Source of the DNA: Lunularia cruciata | Lineage: Eukaryota; Streptophyta; Marchantiopsida; Lunulariales; Lunulariaceae | Assembly (NCBI GenBank): GCA_948567375.1 | Contig: OX419755.1 | Location: 24,991,001 to 25,055,000 of the forward strand | DNA: 64,000 nucleotides | Direction: 5' to 3' | In this document: one piece after another, positions 1-10,152 of the stretch | Numbering within the stretch: position 1 is the first letter of the stretch | Layout: each line of letters begins with the position of its first letter | Program-made: the position numbers and the translations under genes | The notes under the pieces: generated by a model | The model's input: the letters and a program-made list of their open reading frames with translations, nothing else | What the model was told of the DNA's origin: nothing | Databases searched by the model: none

Positions 1-1383
1 AGGATGAGTTACATATGTATCGCAATGAGTTGGAGGAAAGAAAGAAGGAGAAGGTAGAGATAGTGGTGGAATTGGATGTGGTAGCAGCAATGGCAAATGA
101 GATGAAGGCGTTACTTAGCATTGAAGTCAAAGGGAAGTTGGAAGAAGCTAGATTTCACGAGTTGAAGTTTTTGGTGCAGGAGATGAGGAAGAGGAAGGTG
201 AAGGACATGGAGTTGAACAATCTATTGATTTGTCTATGAGATCGAGTAGATAGGTAGATGTTAGAAGTAGGAGACAATGTCTATCTCAGATTAGATCTTG
301 TTAGAATAGACTTGAATAAACTTCATAGAGAGGTAAAATAAGTCTAAAAGACTGAAGTTGTAGAAGTAGGAGTTCAAGTGTCTTTGGTGCATTACTTGAG
401 ACAATAGAAGGGAATGTGTTAGAAGATAATGATGTAAATAGAGTAGATAGGAGTGCAATTGTAGTTTGTAGTGAAGAAATAATAGAAAGAGAAGAGTTAG
501 GAGTGGAATTAAGTAGACCCAAAGAGCAGAAATACTTACGGGAACATTGGGTTTGGAAGCCAAAGTTGAGGTTGATATCAAATTGGATTAGTAACACATT
601 TGAGATTGGAAGAGGTAAATATGAAGAGGTGCATTGTCATTTTGGATCTATAGGTTGGTAAAGTTGTTATACAATGGTATTTTTGTTAGTAATTGGTGAT
701 TGCTTCACTATTTAAAGGAGGCATTTTCAATCTTATGTTGTTTAGTATTCCACATTTTAGGAGATAGATAAAGCAAAGTGCTGAGTTTAGTGCTCTTTGC
801 TTGAGCTTAATTTTGAGTATCAATTTTGTGATTGAGTTTATGAGTGTATGGAGAATTTTGAACTGCAAGTTAGTGTGCTTGTTGAATGTTGGATTCCACA
901 ACCTTGATCTTCATTGTGTGTGTTTGATCCTAAGTGCAATTGGAGCAATGTCTTGATAGATTTGAGAGGAATTGTAGTGTTGGTAGTATTCTACATTTGT
1001 GAGTGCAACATTGAGTTGATGTGAAGCAATTTTGATCAAGGAAGTTGTGCCTTCAGTGGAGGGATGGAACACAATTTTGAGGCAAAGGTGCTTTGCAATG
1101 AAGTAGCCATCATCAAAAGGATTTGAATCATCACAATCAAGATTTTTTTGGACACACTTGAGAGATCTGTGATTATGGGTGACAAATTGTTGTGACGAGA
1201 CTGCAAGTCAGTGCTTGTTACTCTGTTTTGGGTGTAGTTTCTACTTGAGAGATTAAAGATGCAACCAAGAAGAACTAATTTGGTTACTTTGCTTCATATT
1301 TGAACATTTATGAATCATATCTCTTTGGGAACAAACTTTACTTACTTGATTACCGCAAAAGTGATATTTGTTGGGTTGTCACA
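1..1383 (+). mobile_element. X-family element, copy D1 (5' end outside window)
   Basis: This is the 3' part of an X element. It ends in GGGTTGTCACA at 1373-1383, the same terminus as the copies ending at 13,564 and 28,164. It holds the last part of the decayed coiled-coil frame, then about 720 bp of non-coding 3' sequence. A TATTTAAAG box lies at 709-717, about 670 bp before the end, the position it also has in the other copies. The 5' end and the upstream target duplication lie outside the window. Confidence 0.75.
15..660 (+). pseudogene. C-terminal coiled coil of the X-element protein (decayed)
   Basis: The frame is rich in Glu, Lys, Arg and Leu in heptad-like spacing. It carries the block HELKFLVQEMRKRK, which matches HELRLLVQETRRRN in copy A (12,31x) and HRLKLLVQETRRRN in copy B. 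The open stretch from 15 ends at a TGA where other copies keep a sense codon. Homology continues past several stops to about 660, close to where copy C's frame ends in KEEVDIGSD. I infer a dead remnant. Nothing shows a function beyond a probable coiled coil. Confidence 0.65.
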
Positions 1384-2112
1384 ATGTAGAATTTCATATT
1401 TGATGGATTAAAAGCTTGAAAATTGGCTTTTTATTCTTCCACTCTTGAGATTTGTATCCTCAGAAATGGCACCAAAAATCATGTGATAACTTAACAAGTA
1501 TCACTTTTGTGGTAATCTGTAAGTAATCATTAGTTCTCATAGAAATAAGAGTCAAATACAAAGTAAAAATTAACAAATCAGTTCTTCTTGACTGGTTCTT
1601 TAATCTCTTGGGTAGGACCACACCCAATTGGGAGTAACATTGCCCACAATCACAATTCATCAATTTCTTTCCAAACCAATCTCAATTGTGATGATTCAAT
1701 TCTCCCAAAGAAGGCTATTTCACCACAAAATGACTTTTCCGTGGAATTGTGTTCCACCTCTCCACTAAAGGCACATCTTCCTCAATCAAAATTTCTTTGC
1801 ATCAATTCAACATTATGATCATAAATGCAAAATACTACCAACATTACATTTCCTCACACATTCATCAAGGCATTACCTTGATTGCTATCCACTCAAGATC
1901 AAACATACAAAATGAACATCAATGTTGTAGAACATAACATCTAATACATACAAATTGCAATTTGAACTTCACTAAACACTTGCAAACACACACACAAGAT
2001 TGATATTTAGAATTAAGTTGAAACAACAAGCATTGAGTTACAACACTTTGCTTTACTCAACTTCAAAAATATGAATACTAAATTGAACAAAAAAACACAC
2101 TATGAATGCATC

Positions 2113-2121
2113 CTTTAAATA
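2113..2121 (-). promoter_or_regulatory. TATA-like box conserved in X elements (copy D2)
   Basis: CTTTAAATA on the plus strand reads TATTTAAAG on the element's coding strand. It lies about 640 bp from the element's 3' end. The same box occurs at 709, 12,873 and 15,631 in other copies, and in mutated form at 23,827 and about 27,486. A TATA box at a fixed distance from a CA terminus is what an LTR U3/R boundary would look like. Confidence 0.45.
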
Positions 2122-2440
2122 GGTAGCACACTCAATAGTTATCTAAACTACCTTAACTGCTTCAACTGCTACTTACAAATCTGCAGATCCAAAGTGTCAC
2201 TCCACATCTTCAAATCTCAAAATTGTGACTACTCTGGTCCAATGTCTACTCCAACTTCAACTTCTACACTTGAATTACCTTCAAGCGCCTCTTGCACTTC
2301 TGATCTATCTTCAACAACTACTTTGTTCACATTGTCAGTTTGAACTGAAATTGAAGTAATCACTATACTAACTATTTCCTTCTACTCTACTCTAACTGCT
2401 CTGGATGACTCACATAGCTCACCCAAATTCACTTGCACTC

Positions 2441-3024
2441 TATAATACCAATAGTTAGACATATTATCTAGAGGTGAAAATTGGCATGGTAACATCTAGA
2501 ACTATGTTGTGTATGATTGGCTAACTTGATCAGATAGGGGCATTATCAGAAAAGTACAACTACAAATAGTGTAGAAGTAAAAAATAGCCTAAAAACTTTA
2601 GAGTCAATTTTGGAGGCCTAAACAAATGAATTAGGCCTTGAAAATGGAATGACTCCCCTCTTGAGAACAAAAGGCTTGCCTTCTCTCCCCATGATTTGCT
2701 TCATTGAGAGCTTTCCAATGGTTCCTACCGATGTGATTATGAGCTTCTTACAACAAGATTCTCTAAAGAGTCCGTTTTGTCAAACTTGTTTGACCAACTA
2801 GATAGGAAAATGACTAACATGTCACCCATCCAAGCAACTAATCTAAGGGTGGAGCTTACTAACATGTCACCAATCCATGTATCTGATTCAAGGGTGGAGC
2901 TTTTTGGAGGGAGTCCTCTTTGCTATATAATAAAGAGCAAGTGCTCATTTGGGACCATCGGAGTATTGAGTGTGAAACTTGTGTTTTCTCTCTTGTAGAG
3001 TTCTCTTCTCCTTGGAGTATTACA
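2441..3024 (+). mobile_element. Solo LTR, family F (copy F1)
   Basis: The 584-bp unit starts TATAATACC (TGTAATACC in sister copies) and ends GTATTACA, so it has the TG...CA inverted termini of an LTR. It is flanked by perfect 5-bp target duplications, CACTC at 2436-2440 and 3025-3029. It contains CTATATAATAAAGAG, a TATA box shared by all family copies. The interrupted coding frame of copy D2 continues on both sides. With no internal region, it is a solo LTR left by LTR-LTR recombination. Confidence 0.9.
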
Positions 3025-3486
3025 CACTCCTACATCATTTACTTCACATCTAGTTACTACCTTCAAACTATTGTTGCAAATTTCATCTAACTCAGATCTA
3101 ACTAAATCCAATCTAGGATAAACATTGTCTCTTACTTCAATCATCTTCTTGTCTACCTCTCTCTCAAGCAATTTTTCATGTTGATGTCCTTTGCCATTTG
3201 CTTCTTGGTTTCATGCACAAGCAACTATAATTAATGCAATCTCACTTCCTACAACTTAACCTCCAACTCAATACTTGACATCACCTTTACTCTCCGTAAG
3301 GTCTTCACTGTTGATTCCGATGTATTCTCATGAGTTCTCTCCACCTTCAACTCATCATGATATGTTTGTAGTTCTTCTTCATACTTTGCCATCAATGTCT
3401 TCTTCTCTTCTCCATGGTGAACAATTTGAGCTTTTACACATTTCATCAACAACCTTTCTTCTTCTCAATTTTTGCTTGTAAGTTCT

Positions 3487-4186
3487 TGTTGCCAAGCCTG
3501 TGGGCCGGCCTGTCTCTCACTAGAGATGAACCTCTGATAGCTATTATGGTAACATACCATGGACTAAGAAGGCAAGGAATCCCAACTCCATTGTACTATT
3601 TTAAGGCTAATAGTCCAAGACTCAAGACATTGCTCACTAGAGAACTCAATGAGAGAGAGATAGTTGCAAATGAAAGGATGATGAGTACCTCCTCACCCAT
3701 TTTTTATATACTTGTGAAATAGTTACGCACTAAAGTTACTATTTACCACAATAACTCAAGTTACTAGGCTAAAAGTCAAGTAAAGTCAAAAAGTATAAAG
3801 AAATATCCATCCACATGGGCATATTCCACTAAGCATATGATCTTATCTTGACCCACCCACTAGGTCAAGGATTCCTTCACATGGGCTATCCTTGGACTAT
3901 AGAAGAATCCAAAAAAGGCTTGTGGGATCAAGAGTTCTCAACTCTTTCCTCGAAGCCAAACACCTAGGAATAATACCAAGTCAGCACACTAGAATCCAAA
4001 ATAGTGGTGCTCATGTTTTCCACTTCGTTTAAAGTAAAGTCCCCACAATCTTAACTATGACTCACTTAAGCTAATCATGCCTAATGTAGAACCATCCTTT
4101 ATCTCTATATAAATAATATCTCTCAAGTATTTGTAATACTAAACTAAATATCACAATACTACACACATGCACAAATGGGTGTTACA
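3487..4186 (+). mobile_element. Family J repeat, LTR-like (copy Ja)
   Basis: About 700 bp starting TGTTGCCAAGCC and ending GGGTGTTACA, so it has TG...CA ends. It is homologous to 31,633-32,311 (plus) and 60,412-61,116 (minus). All copies share a stretch around CTCACTAGRGATGAACC and a later TATATACTTGTGAAATAG. The flanking 5-mers GTTCT and GTACC match only partly. No primer-binding site follows. It is probably an LTR of a third element family, inserted with or followed by a deletion of its host. Confidence 0.6.
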
Positions 4187-5121
4187 GTACCCATTCTTTG
4201 TGCGTGGCATAGTGAAGGAATTTTGGATTTCATCAATCTCCTCCGCATGCTCTTCCTTCCCAAGGAACATAGCCCTAGTTTCCTCACCGACCTCTCTTTC
4301 CAACACCAATCTCCAATCTGACTCTGTCCATCAAGCCAGATTGCCTTGCTTCCCTTCATTCTCAAGTCCTTCCTCATAATCACTCAAAGCTACTTCTACC
4401 ATGAACCCTAAAAAACCCAAGTTTTAGTTCCAAGCTAGAAAAGTGATCCAAAGTCTATTCAAACCTTCAATCTTGGCTATCATATCTAACCATTAAATCA
4501 TTGGATTTCTTATTGCAAGTGAAGGACTCTTCTTCTCATCCTTCTTTGGCATCATGCAACGCGTGGTAGCTGAAATATAATTCTACCGTCTCTTGGTCTT
4601 GAGATCCTAACTTGTTCATAATTGTTAAACATCAAACTATTGACTGGCTTTGCCACAGGCACTCCTTTAGATCAACTCCTTAGAGGCTTAGGATACTTGT
4701 GGGACATTTCAAAATCCCCTCAACAAAGTCTTGATTTTATAGTTCTTTGTTGATCAATCATTCCTCCGTCACTCTTCACTGAAATGTACACCTTCTGCAT
4801 GAGTTCATCATGGCGTTGTCAAGTTTAGTCATTTGCACCTTAGCCATTTTCTTTCTTGTACTTTCTTGATTGAAAAATCCAAAGGAAAGTTGCCATGCCG
4901 TCTTCACATTGGGTTGATCATCCCAAGGCAAGTTTCCTTACCTTGGATTTCTCTATGCCAAGTCTGATCCAAGTACTTTTGTTCTAAAGCGAAGTCACTT
5001 TACTTTGGGTTTCAATCCGGGGACACAATTCTTCTTCTTTTAACGCCATTTGGGTTCAATACAACTTTGTTTGTACACTTCTTCTTCAAAATAAAACAAA
5101 AGCAAAAATGTGGGTACCACA

Positions 5122-5559
5122 TATCCCCTCTTCAAATGTGAGCGCCTCCGCAAACACTGCTAGTAGCTTTGTTATTCAAGATTGGGTCCATGGGCCAATA
5201 CTTTTGAACTCTCCACCCATTCACTCAAGTGGCAAATGGATTTCCTTCTAGGTCTGAAAGTTGAATAGAGCCATTTTCATAAATGTGCATGGCACGATAT
5301 GGCCCCATCCACCTTAGATGCAGCTTGCCTAGAAAAATTATTTGGAGATTGTCATATAACAACACCAAATTGCCCTCTTGAAGAATCTTCTTTACAATAT
5401 TCTTTAGGGCATAGTGTCATCCTGATCTTCTTAGTATAAGGACTCAATTACACCTCTGACTTTGTATCCCTCTAAGCATCTCCGGAGTACTTTGTCTTTG
5501 CCCATCTTAAATAAAATGTTGTGTTTTAGCTGGTATGAGCCCATCTTCCTAAGAAAGAA
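5122..5559 (-). pseudogene. Downstream pol remnant of element H, heavily decayed
   Basis: This stretch continues H past the RT/RNase H start toward the integrase position. I see only short readable pieces on the minus strand, among them MGKDKVLRRCLEG and WMGGEFKSIGPW, broken by many stops. I cannot place catalytic residues. It is assigned to H by position and strand. Its left edge is the terminus of element D2. Confidence 0.45.
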
Positions 5560-6816
5560 TGCCCTCTACTCTGGGTCTAGTCCTTCAAAAGCTTTGTAAG
5601 GTGCAGCAAGCACCACATAGTTTGAAACAAAGCGTCTGTAGTATCCAACATGTCCCAAGAAGGCTTGCAGCTCCCAAATGTTTTTTGGAGATTCCAAAGC
5701 TGAGATTAATTTTACCTTCTCAACATCGACTTCAATACCTTGGTTTGACACTCGATGCCCTAGAAGAATGCCTCCTTCATTGCAAAGAAGCATTTCTCTA
5801 GGTATAATGACAAACCGGCAAAATGACACCTTTCAAAAGTTTGACAAAGGTAATCCAAATGTACATCTCTTTGCCCAAACACAAAAGATCATCAAGGAAG
5901 ACTTCCACAAATTAGCACAAGAAATCCTTGAAGATCGAATTCATCATCCACGGGAAAGTAGCAGGAGCATTACATACAACCCAAAGGGCATTTGATTGTA
6001 AGCAAAAGTGCCCCAATTGATCATGAATGTGGTCTTATCCTTGTCCTCTTCTCGGATGGACACTTGATTGTACCCTGAAAATCCATTGAGAAAACTATAA
6101 CAAGGGTGACCAGCTACTTGGTCCAAAATTGTATCGGTAAAAGGCAAGGGATGATGATCCTTCCTTGTAACTACATTTAACTTGCAGAAATCTTGGCACA
6201 CTCATATCTTCTCCGTTTTCTTCTTCAAGACAATGACAATGGGAGAGACCCACTCACTGTTTAAGACAAGAAAGATTATTCCGGCCCCTAAGTACTTGTT
6301 GATTTTATCTTTCACCAAGAAGGAGTACTTCAAGTTCAGATGATATTGTCTTTGCCAAATTGGAACTGGGCCTTCAACAATATCAATCCGATGCTCTCCA
6401 AATTCTTGTGGAATACCCGACATTTGATTGATAGACCAAGCAAATACATCATGGAATTCTATAAACAAGGTAGTGTATCCTACCAACTCCTCAAAAGTGA
6501 CTGTCTTAGAAATTTTCAAAATTTTTCCTTCAGTCAAGACAACATCTTGACAGTCATTGGGGTTGATGACTCCTTCAACATGGCTTAATCTGAGTCGAGC
6601 TGCCATCAAACCTCCTTCCTCCAAGTCATGTTCAACCAAGGCAAGGTCATATGGGTCTTCATCTTCTACATCCATCTTGTAACATTCCAAGTAATTGACT
6701 TGGACTTCGTCTCCGAATTTGTCTAAGGACAAAGACGACGAGTCTTTGGTTTCATCCTTGTCTTTTGATGAACTTGTTTCCCCAAGATGGGAAACTTTTG
6801 TCCAACTCATAGTCAC
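5560..6816 (-). pseudogene. Ty3/gypsy reverse transcriptase/RNase H-start remnant (element H)
   Basis: The RT would copy element RNA to DNA inside virus-like particles. From N to C: an acidic linker, then FHDVFAWSINQMSGIP and KKTEKI, then a TGA stop where CGA is expected (6,202). Next come VCQDFCKLNVVTRKDHHPLPF-type finger residues and a palm with FAYNQMPFGL. A 1-nt insertion follows MPFGL, and the frame for NAPATF is offset. The catalytic FLDD is readable at about 5888-5899, with both aspartates kept. The last open piece runs through LGHRVSNQGIEVDVEKV and AFLGHVGYYRRFV. At least one stop and two frame changes make it dead. Confidence 0.85.
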
Positions 6817-8100
6817 CAGCTTTTGGTCCTTGGAAAAATGTCCTTGAACCGAAGCTTCTGCTGGTGCCGATCCACCACAACTTGGGCACTATACAACCAG
6901 GGTCTTCCAATCAACAATGAGTAACCAGTTTTGGTCACTGGTTGCAACACAATGTAGTTCAACTTGAAGGGCACTCCTCCAATGATTGTGGAAATGTTTG
7001 ATAGCATGACTAATGGCCGTCTCTTGGTTTGGTCTACAAATTTCAAAACTCAGGGTGTTGGCTCAAACGTATGATACCCCAGTCAATTTGCAGTATCTTT
7101 GGTCATGATGTTCACACCGGAACCCAAATCAATGGGTCAATCATCCTGCAATCTCTGCATCAACCTTGGGAGATCCTAGATCCTCTTGTTCAATACGATA
7201 TATGGCGGGCAGGTCTTTTTAAGACATCGCCCTTACTTTCTTGAGGGCAAAATTCAGCTGCCTCTTGTACAACTTATTGTCTTCCCACAATTGCTTAAAT
7301 GTGATGTTTGCATTTGGCTGCCAAATCCGCTACAATATTGTATTGGGGTACTCCTCTCAATTTCATTATCTTTGCCTTCAGCTTTGGGTTTGAAGTCTCT
7401 CCATGTTCAAATTTGACTTTGGGACGCTTCATGATGGTGATGGGGGTATTAGTGGTCGTAATCTGAGGTTCCTTGGGTTGGCCCACCTCGGCTTGGATTA
7501 GATCCTTTACTTTGGATCGGATGTCCACCGGAAAAATTGGAGGCTTTGTCTTTGTCTCCTCCTCCAAACTCAGTTCCCGGGTCCCGAGTATCGCTTCCTT
7601 GAGTTCTTTCTGCAAGGATTTAGCTTTGGCTTTTGCGAGGATCTTTTCCTCCTTGGTAGAAAGGATTGCCTTTGGGCACAGCCTCTTCACCTTTCTTGAA
7701 GACAACAAGGTTGTACTCATTTCTTTGGGATCACGCTTCTTCTTACTTGTGCGTGACTCAACCTTCAAAATTTTGAGGTCTGGCCATTCTCCTTCCAAGG
7801 CCGGGCTTCCTTCCTGAGGTCTCTTCTCCTCAAGTATTATACAATTTACAGTTGTATCACCCTTTGCTTGAAGTGCTACACGCTCAGCCGGGGTTTGTAC
7901 ATATTTTATAGGTGGCTTTGGGTTTAGGGGGTGATGACATTGGTTCCCCGTATGACCCGATCCTTTGCAATTTTTGCATAGGAGAATGTACCCAATTTTC
8001 CTCCTTGGCTCCGGACAGTTTGGAGACCAATGTCCCATCGAGCCACAATTGTAACATGCCCCGGGTGCAACATTCTGAGGTCAATTTTGGTTGCTCATCG
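6813..8100 (-). pseudogene. Gag C-terminus and protease region of element H
   Basis: The right part has zinc-knuckle spacing: GHWSPNC, then CKNCKGSGHTGNQC, a complete C-x2-C-x4-H-x4-C motif that binds nucleic acid in gag. A long basic and acidic linker follows. At 6813-7046 a protease-like segment reads IGGVPFKLNYIVLQPV and LIGRPWLYSAQ. The LIGRPWL phrase matches the C-terminal flap (ILGRPWL) of gypsy aspartic proteases. The catalytic DSGA triplet is not readable in the gap at about 7050-7290, where frames change. Confidence 0.75.
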
Positions 8101-8239
8101 GTGGTCTTCGTGGAGGAGCATTGGGGTTATACTCCCTTGGTCCGTACCTTGGACCTTGATACAATGTGCTAGCCTGAGGCTGTACCCCTTGGGTTTGGTA
8201 TACCGCCTCCTCTTCCTCTTCCTCATTCCATCCCAAAAC

Positions 8240-9060
8240 CTAATCAATTTGCTGCACTGGTAATGCATTATGAGTGTTGCATTCCGTATTTGCATGGCCT
8301 AACTTGCCACATGCAGTGCACCATACATTGGATCTGCCAAATGATGGAGGCTTCCTTTGATCCTTTGCCCTAATTATCTGGATCTTAAAATCCAAAAACT
8401 CTTTTATAAGAGCATCCAGCTTGGTATCCACCTTATGTACACTCTTTGCTAGGGATGTCAATGGTTTCTTACCCCCATTTTTTTGTACTTGTCTTGGCTT
8501 TGATTCTTCTTTGGATTCCAAGAAGAGCTTGAAGACGTGGAAGATTCCTCCAAAGAAGGGGATGTACTGCAAGAAGCTCTCCTTCTACGCTTCTTGCCTT
8601 TCTTCTCTTGGTTTCTTTGATTGCCGGAAGAGTGAGAGTGAGCCACCTCATAGTGGGTGACATTTTTGAGTACCTTGTCTAGGGAAGTTACATTCCTCTC
8701 CTTGGCAAAGATCTGAATCTTTGGTGAGAGTCCTTCCAGGAACCAAGTGATGGCTTGGGCATCGGAGTAACCCACCACACCCAATTGCTTTGGGACTCGG
8801 TTCAAGAGTGCCATAAACCGCCCAGAGTAGTCTCTCAACTTCTCCTTCTTACCTTTGTCTAAATTGTTGAGTGCCGTGAAGACACTCGTGTTGTAATCAA
8901 CTTCACGGAAACGTTCTAGGAAATTGTTTCTCAAGTCTGCCCAGTCCACTGGTACAAATCCCTTCTAGGTTACATGAGTGTACCAGCTCTGAGCTTTCTT
9001 TTGGAGTAGACTTGGGAAAATTTGCAGTTAATCCACCAAGTCATGTTCCCAGTTGGCAAA
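8240..9060 (-). pseudogene. Gag (capsid) remnant of element H
   Basis: Gag packages element RNA. The capsid part at 8458-8949 reads DWADLRNNFLERFREVD and GYSDAQAITWFLEGL, the usual Ty3/gypsy retrotransposon gag (Retrotrans_gag) pattern. A Lys/Ser-rich tail follows. In another frame (8240-8572) comes WCTACGKLGHANTEC, a complete C-x2-C-x4-H-x4-C zinc knuckle. Gag-like sequence extends upstream to about 9,060 (SLLQKKAQSWYTH) through stops. The 5' end is missing, cut off at the neighbouring G-element LTR. Confidence 0.85.
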
Positions 9061-9071
9061 GGAGATGAATT

Positions 9072-9340
9072 TTTTTGATCAAATAATGACTTAATTCTTT
9101 GTCTAACCAAATAGGATAAGAATTGACATATCACCAATCCATGCAATAATCTAAGGGTAGAGCTTGTTGACATATCACCAATCCTTGTATATGATCCAAG
9201 AGTGAAGCTTCCTTTGAGAATCATCTTTGTTATATAATAAAGACAAAGTGCTCCCTTGGGGCATCAAATATTGAATGTGAAACTTTGCGTTTCTTCTCCT
9301 ATGTTTCTCGTGAACTTTCTCCTATCCTTGGAATATTACA
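9072..9340 (+). mobile_element. Partial 5' LTR of element G (family F)
   Basis: About 270 bp homologous to the 3' half of the family-F LTR, with TTATATAATAAAGAC as the TATA region at about 9,230. It ends CCTTGGAATATTACA. It lacks the 5' half of the LTR. Its left edge (about 9,071) is where the gag remnant of element H stops, so the boundary is a truncation junction. Confidence 0.8.
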
Positions 9341-9341
9341 A

Positions 9342-9353
9342 TGGTATCAGAGC
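9342..9353 (+). promoter_or_regulatory. Primer-binding site, initiator Met tRNA
   Basis: TGGTATCAGAGC lies one base after the LTR end. It is the exact complement of the 3' end of plant initiator Met tRNA, the usual primer for minus-strand DNA synthesis in plant LTR elements. It proves that family F is an LTR and fixes the orientation of G. Confidence 0.9.
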
Positions 9354-9735
9354 TTGGGTTTCAATCCAAGAGAGTGGATCACTCCTCTTGGAAGAACATG
9401 AGTTATTGAGATTGAGCAATTTTGAGGGTAAGAAACCATAGTGCAATTAATAGATTAGGAGTGTTTTAGAGAGAGAATGGGATGAAGGCTCTTAGAAGAC
9501 AATTTCTTGCACCTTGTTTTTTGTCCTTGCATCTATTTTATATCAAGATTATATACATATAGCATGAACAAGTGAGAGTATATCTTGTTTACCATTTTTG
9601 GAGTAGAGTTCATGGATATGGTGATGAATTCACCAAACCCTATGATTTTACATGTGGTGATAGATAATAAAGAGTGGGATTTGACAATCTTTATCTTCTT
9701 ATGATGTAATGGATCTAAATGTACTCAATCCTCTC
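9354..9735 (+). other. Untranslated leader of element G
   Basis: This stretch between PBS and gag has no convincing frame. It is homologous, with indels, to the minus-strand sequence at about 49,150-49,457. Shared phrases include a TATCAAGATTATATACAT stretch and GTGATGAATTCACCAAAC. The match identifies a second G-type element in the spacer of the inverted duplication. CTCTC at 9731-9735 is the left target duplication of X copy A. Confidence 0.75.
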
Positions 9736-10152
9736 TGTGGTACCCACATTTTTGTTTTTTTTCTTATTGTTAAAAAAGAAATGTATAGATGAAGTTGTAT
9801 TGCACATGTATGGCATCAAAAGGCAAAAAATGGTGTCTTTAGGTTGTAACCCAAGGTAAAGTGACTTTGTGTCAAAAGACAAAGTACGTGGATTGGTCCT
9901 GTCAACATTCAACCTGAAGTAAGAAAACTGCAGCTCAGGTGTGCTCAACCCGAGGCAAGGACAATGTAATAACTTTCCTTTGGGGCATGACATTCAAGAA
10001 GGTACCGCACATAAAAACAGTTGGCCTATGAGCAAAGGAGGGAAATTGACAGTGACAAGAGCATGCAAGAGGTGTGATTTCTTGGCAGAAACTTGAAGTG
10101 AAGAAAGACAATGGATGCGCGCCACTGTAAAATTTGGGATAGAGACAAAGAG

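Larger units (their letters stand above)
2170..4560 (-). pseudogene. X-element protein, copy D2 (interrupted, partly deleted)
   Basis: Read on the minus strand, 4400-4560 matches the Trp-rich block of the other copies. About 4187-4380 matches the linker that precedes the KNGY block, although in other frames. At 3249-3452 lies coiled coil with EEKKTLMAKYEEELQTYHDE, equivalent to the EKETVKAKFKAELAMYREDW region of copy A. The frame resumes beyond the solo LTR at 2170-2440. The HFYLG block and acidic linker are absent, apparently lost where repeat J lies. Stops and frameshifts rule out a complete protein. Confidence 0.55.
1482..5121 (-). mobile_element. X-family element, copy D2, carrying two insertions
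   Basis: On the plus strand the element opens with TGTGATAACTT at 1482 (the reversed 3' end) and closes with ATGTGGGTACCACA at 5121 (the reversed 5' end). The two ends match the consensus termini of copies A, B and C. The flanking 5-mers AATCA and TATCC agree at only three of five bases, so the target duplication is not proven. A family-F solo LTR (2441-3024) and a family-J repeat (3487-4186) sit inside. About 1 kb of the expected coding region is missing around the J repeat, which suggests a deletion there. Confidence 0.7.
5122..9071 (-). mobile_element. Degenerate Ty3/gypsy element H (gag-pol remnant)
   Basis: Minus-strand order from right to left is gag, zinc knuckles, protease region, reverse transcriptase, then the start of RNase H and a poorly readable remnant. 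This is the standard Ty3/gypsy order. Phrases such as KLNVVTRKDHHPLPF, MPFGL and FLDD, and the RNase H-proximal LGHRVSNQGIEVD, are diagnostic of this superfamily; the first recalls the Tat/Athila branch. No LTR of its own is visible. The right end stops abruptly at the G-element LTR near 9,071 and the left end at element D2. Confidence 0.85.
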
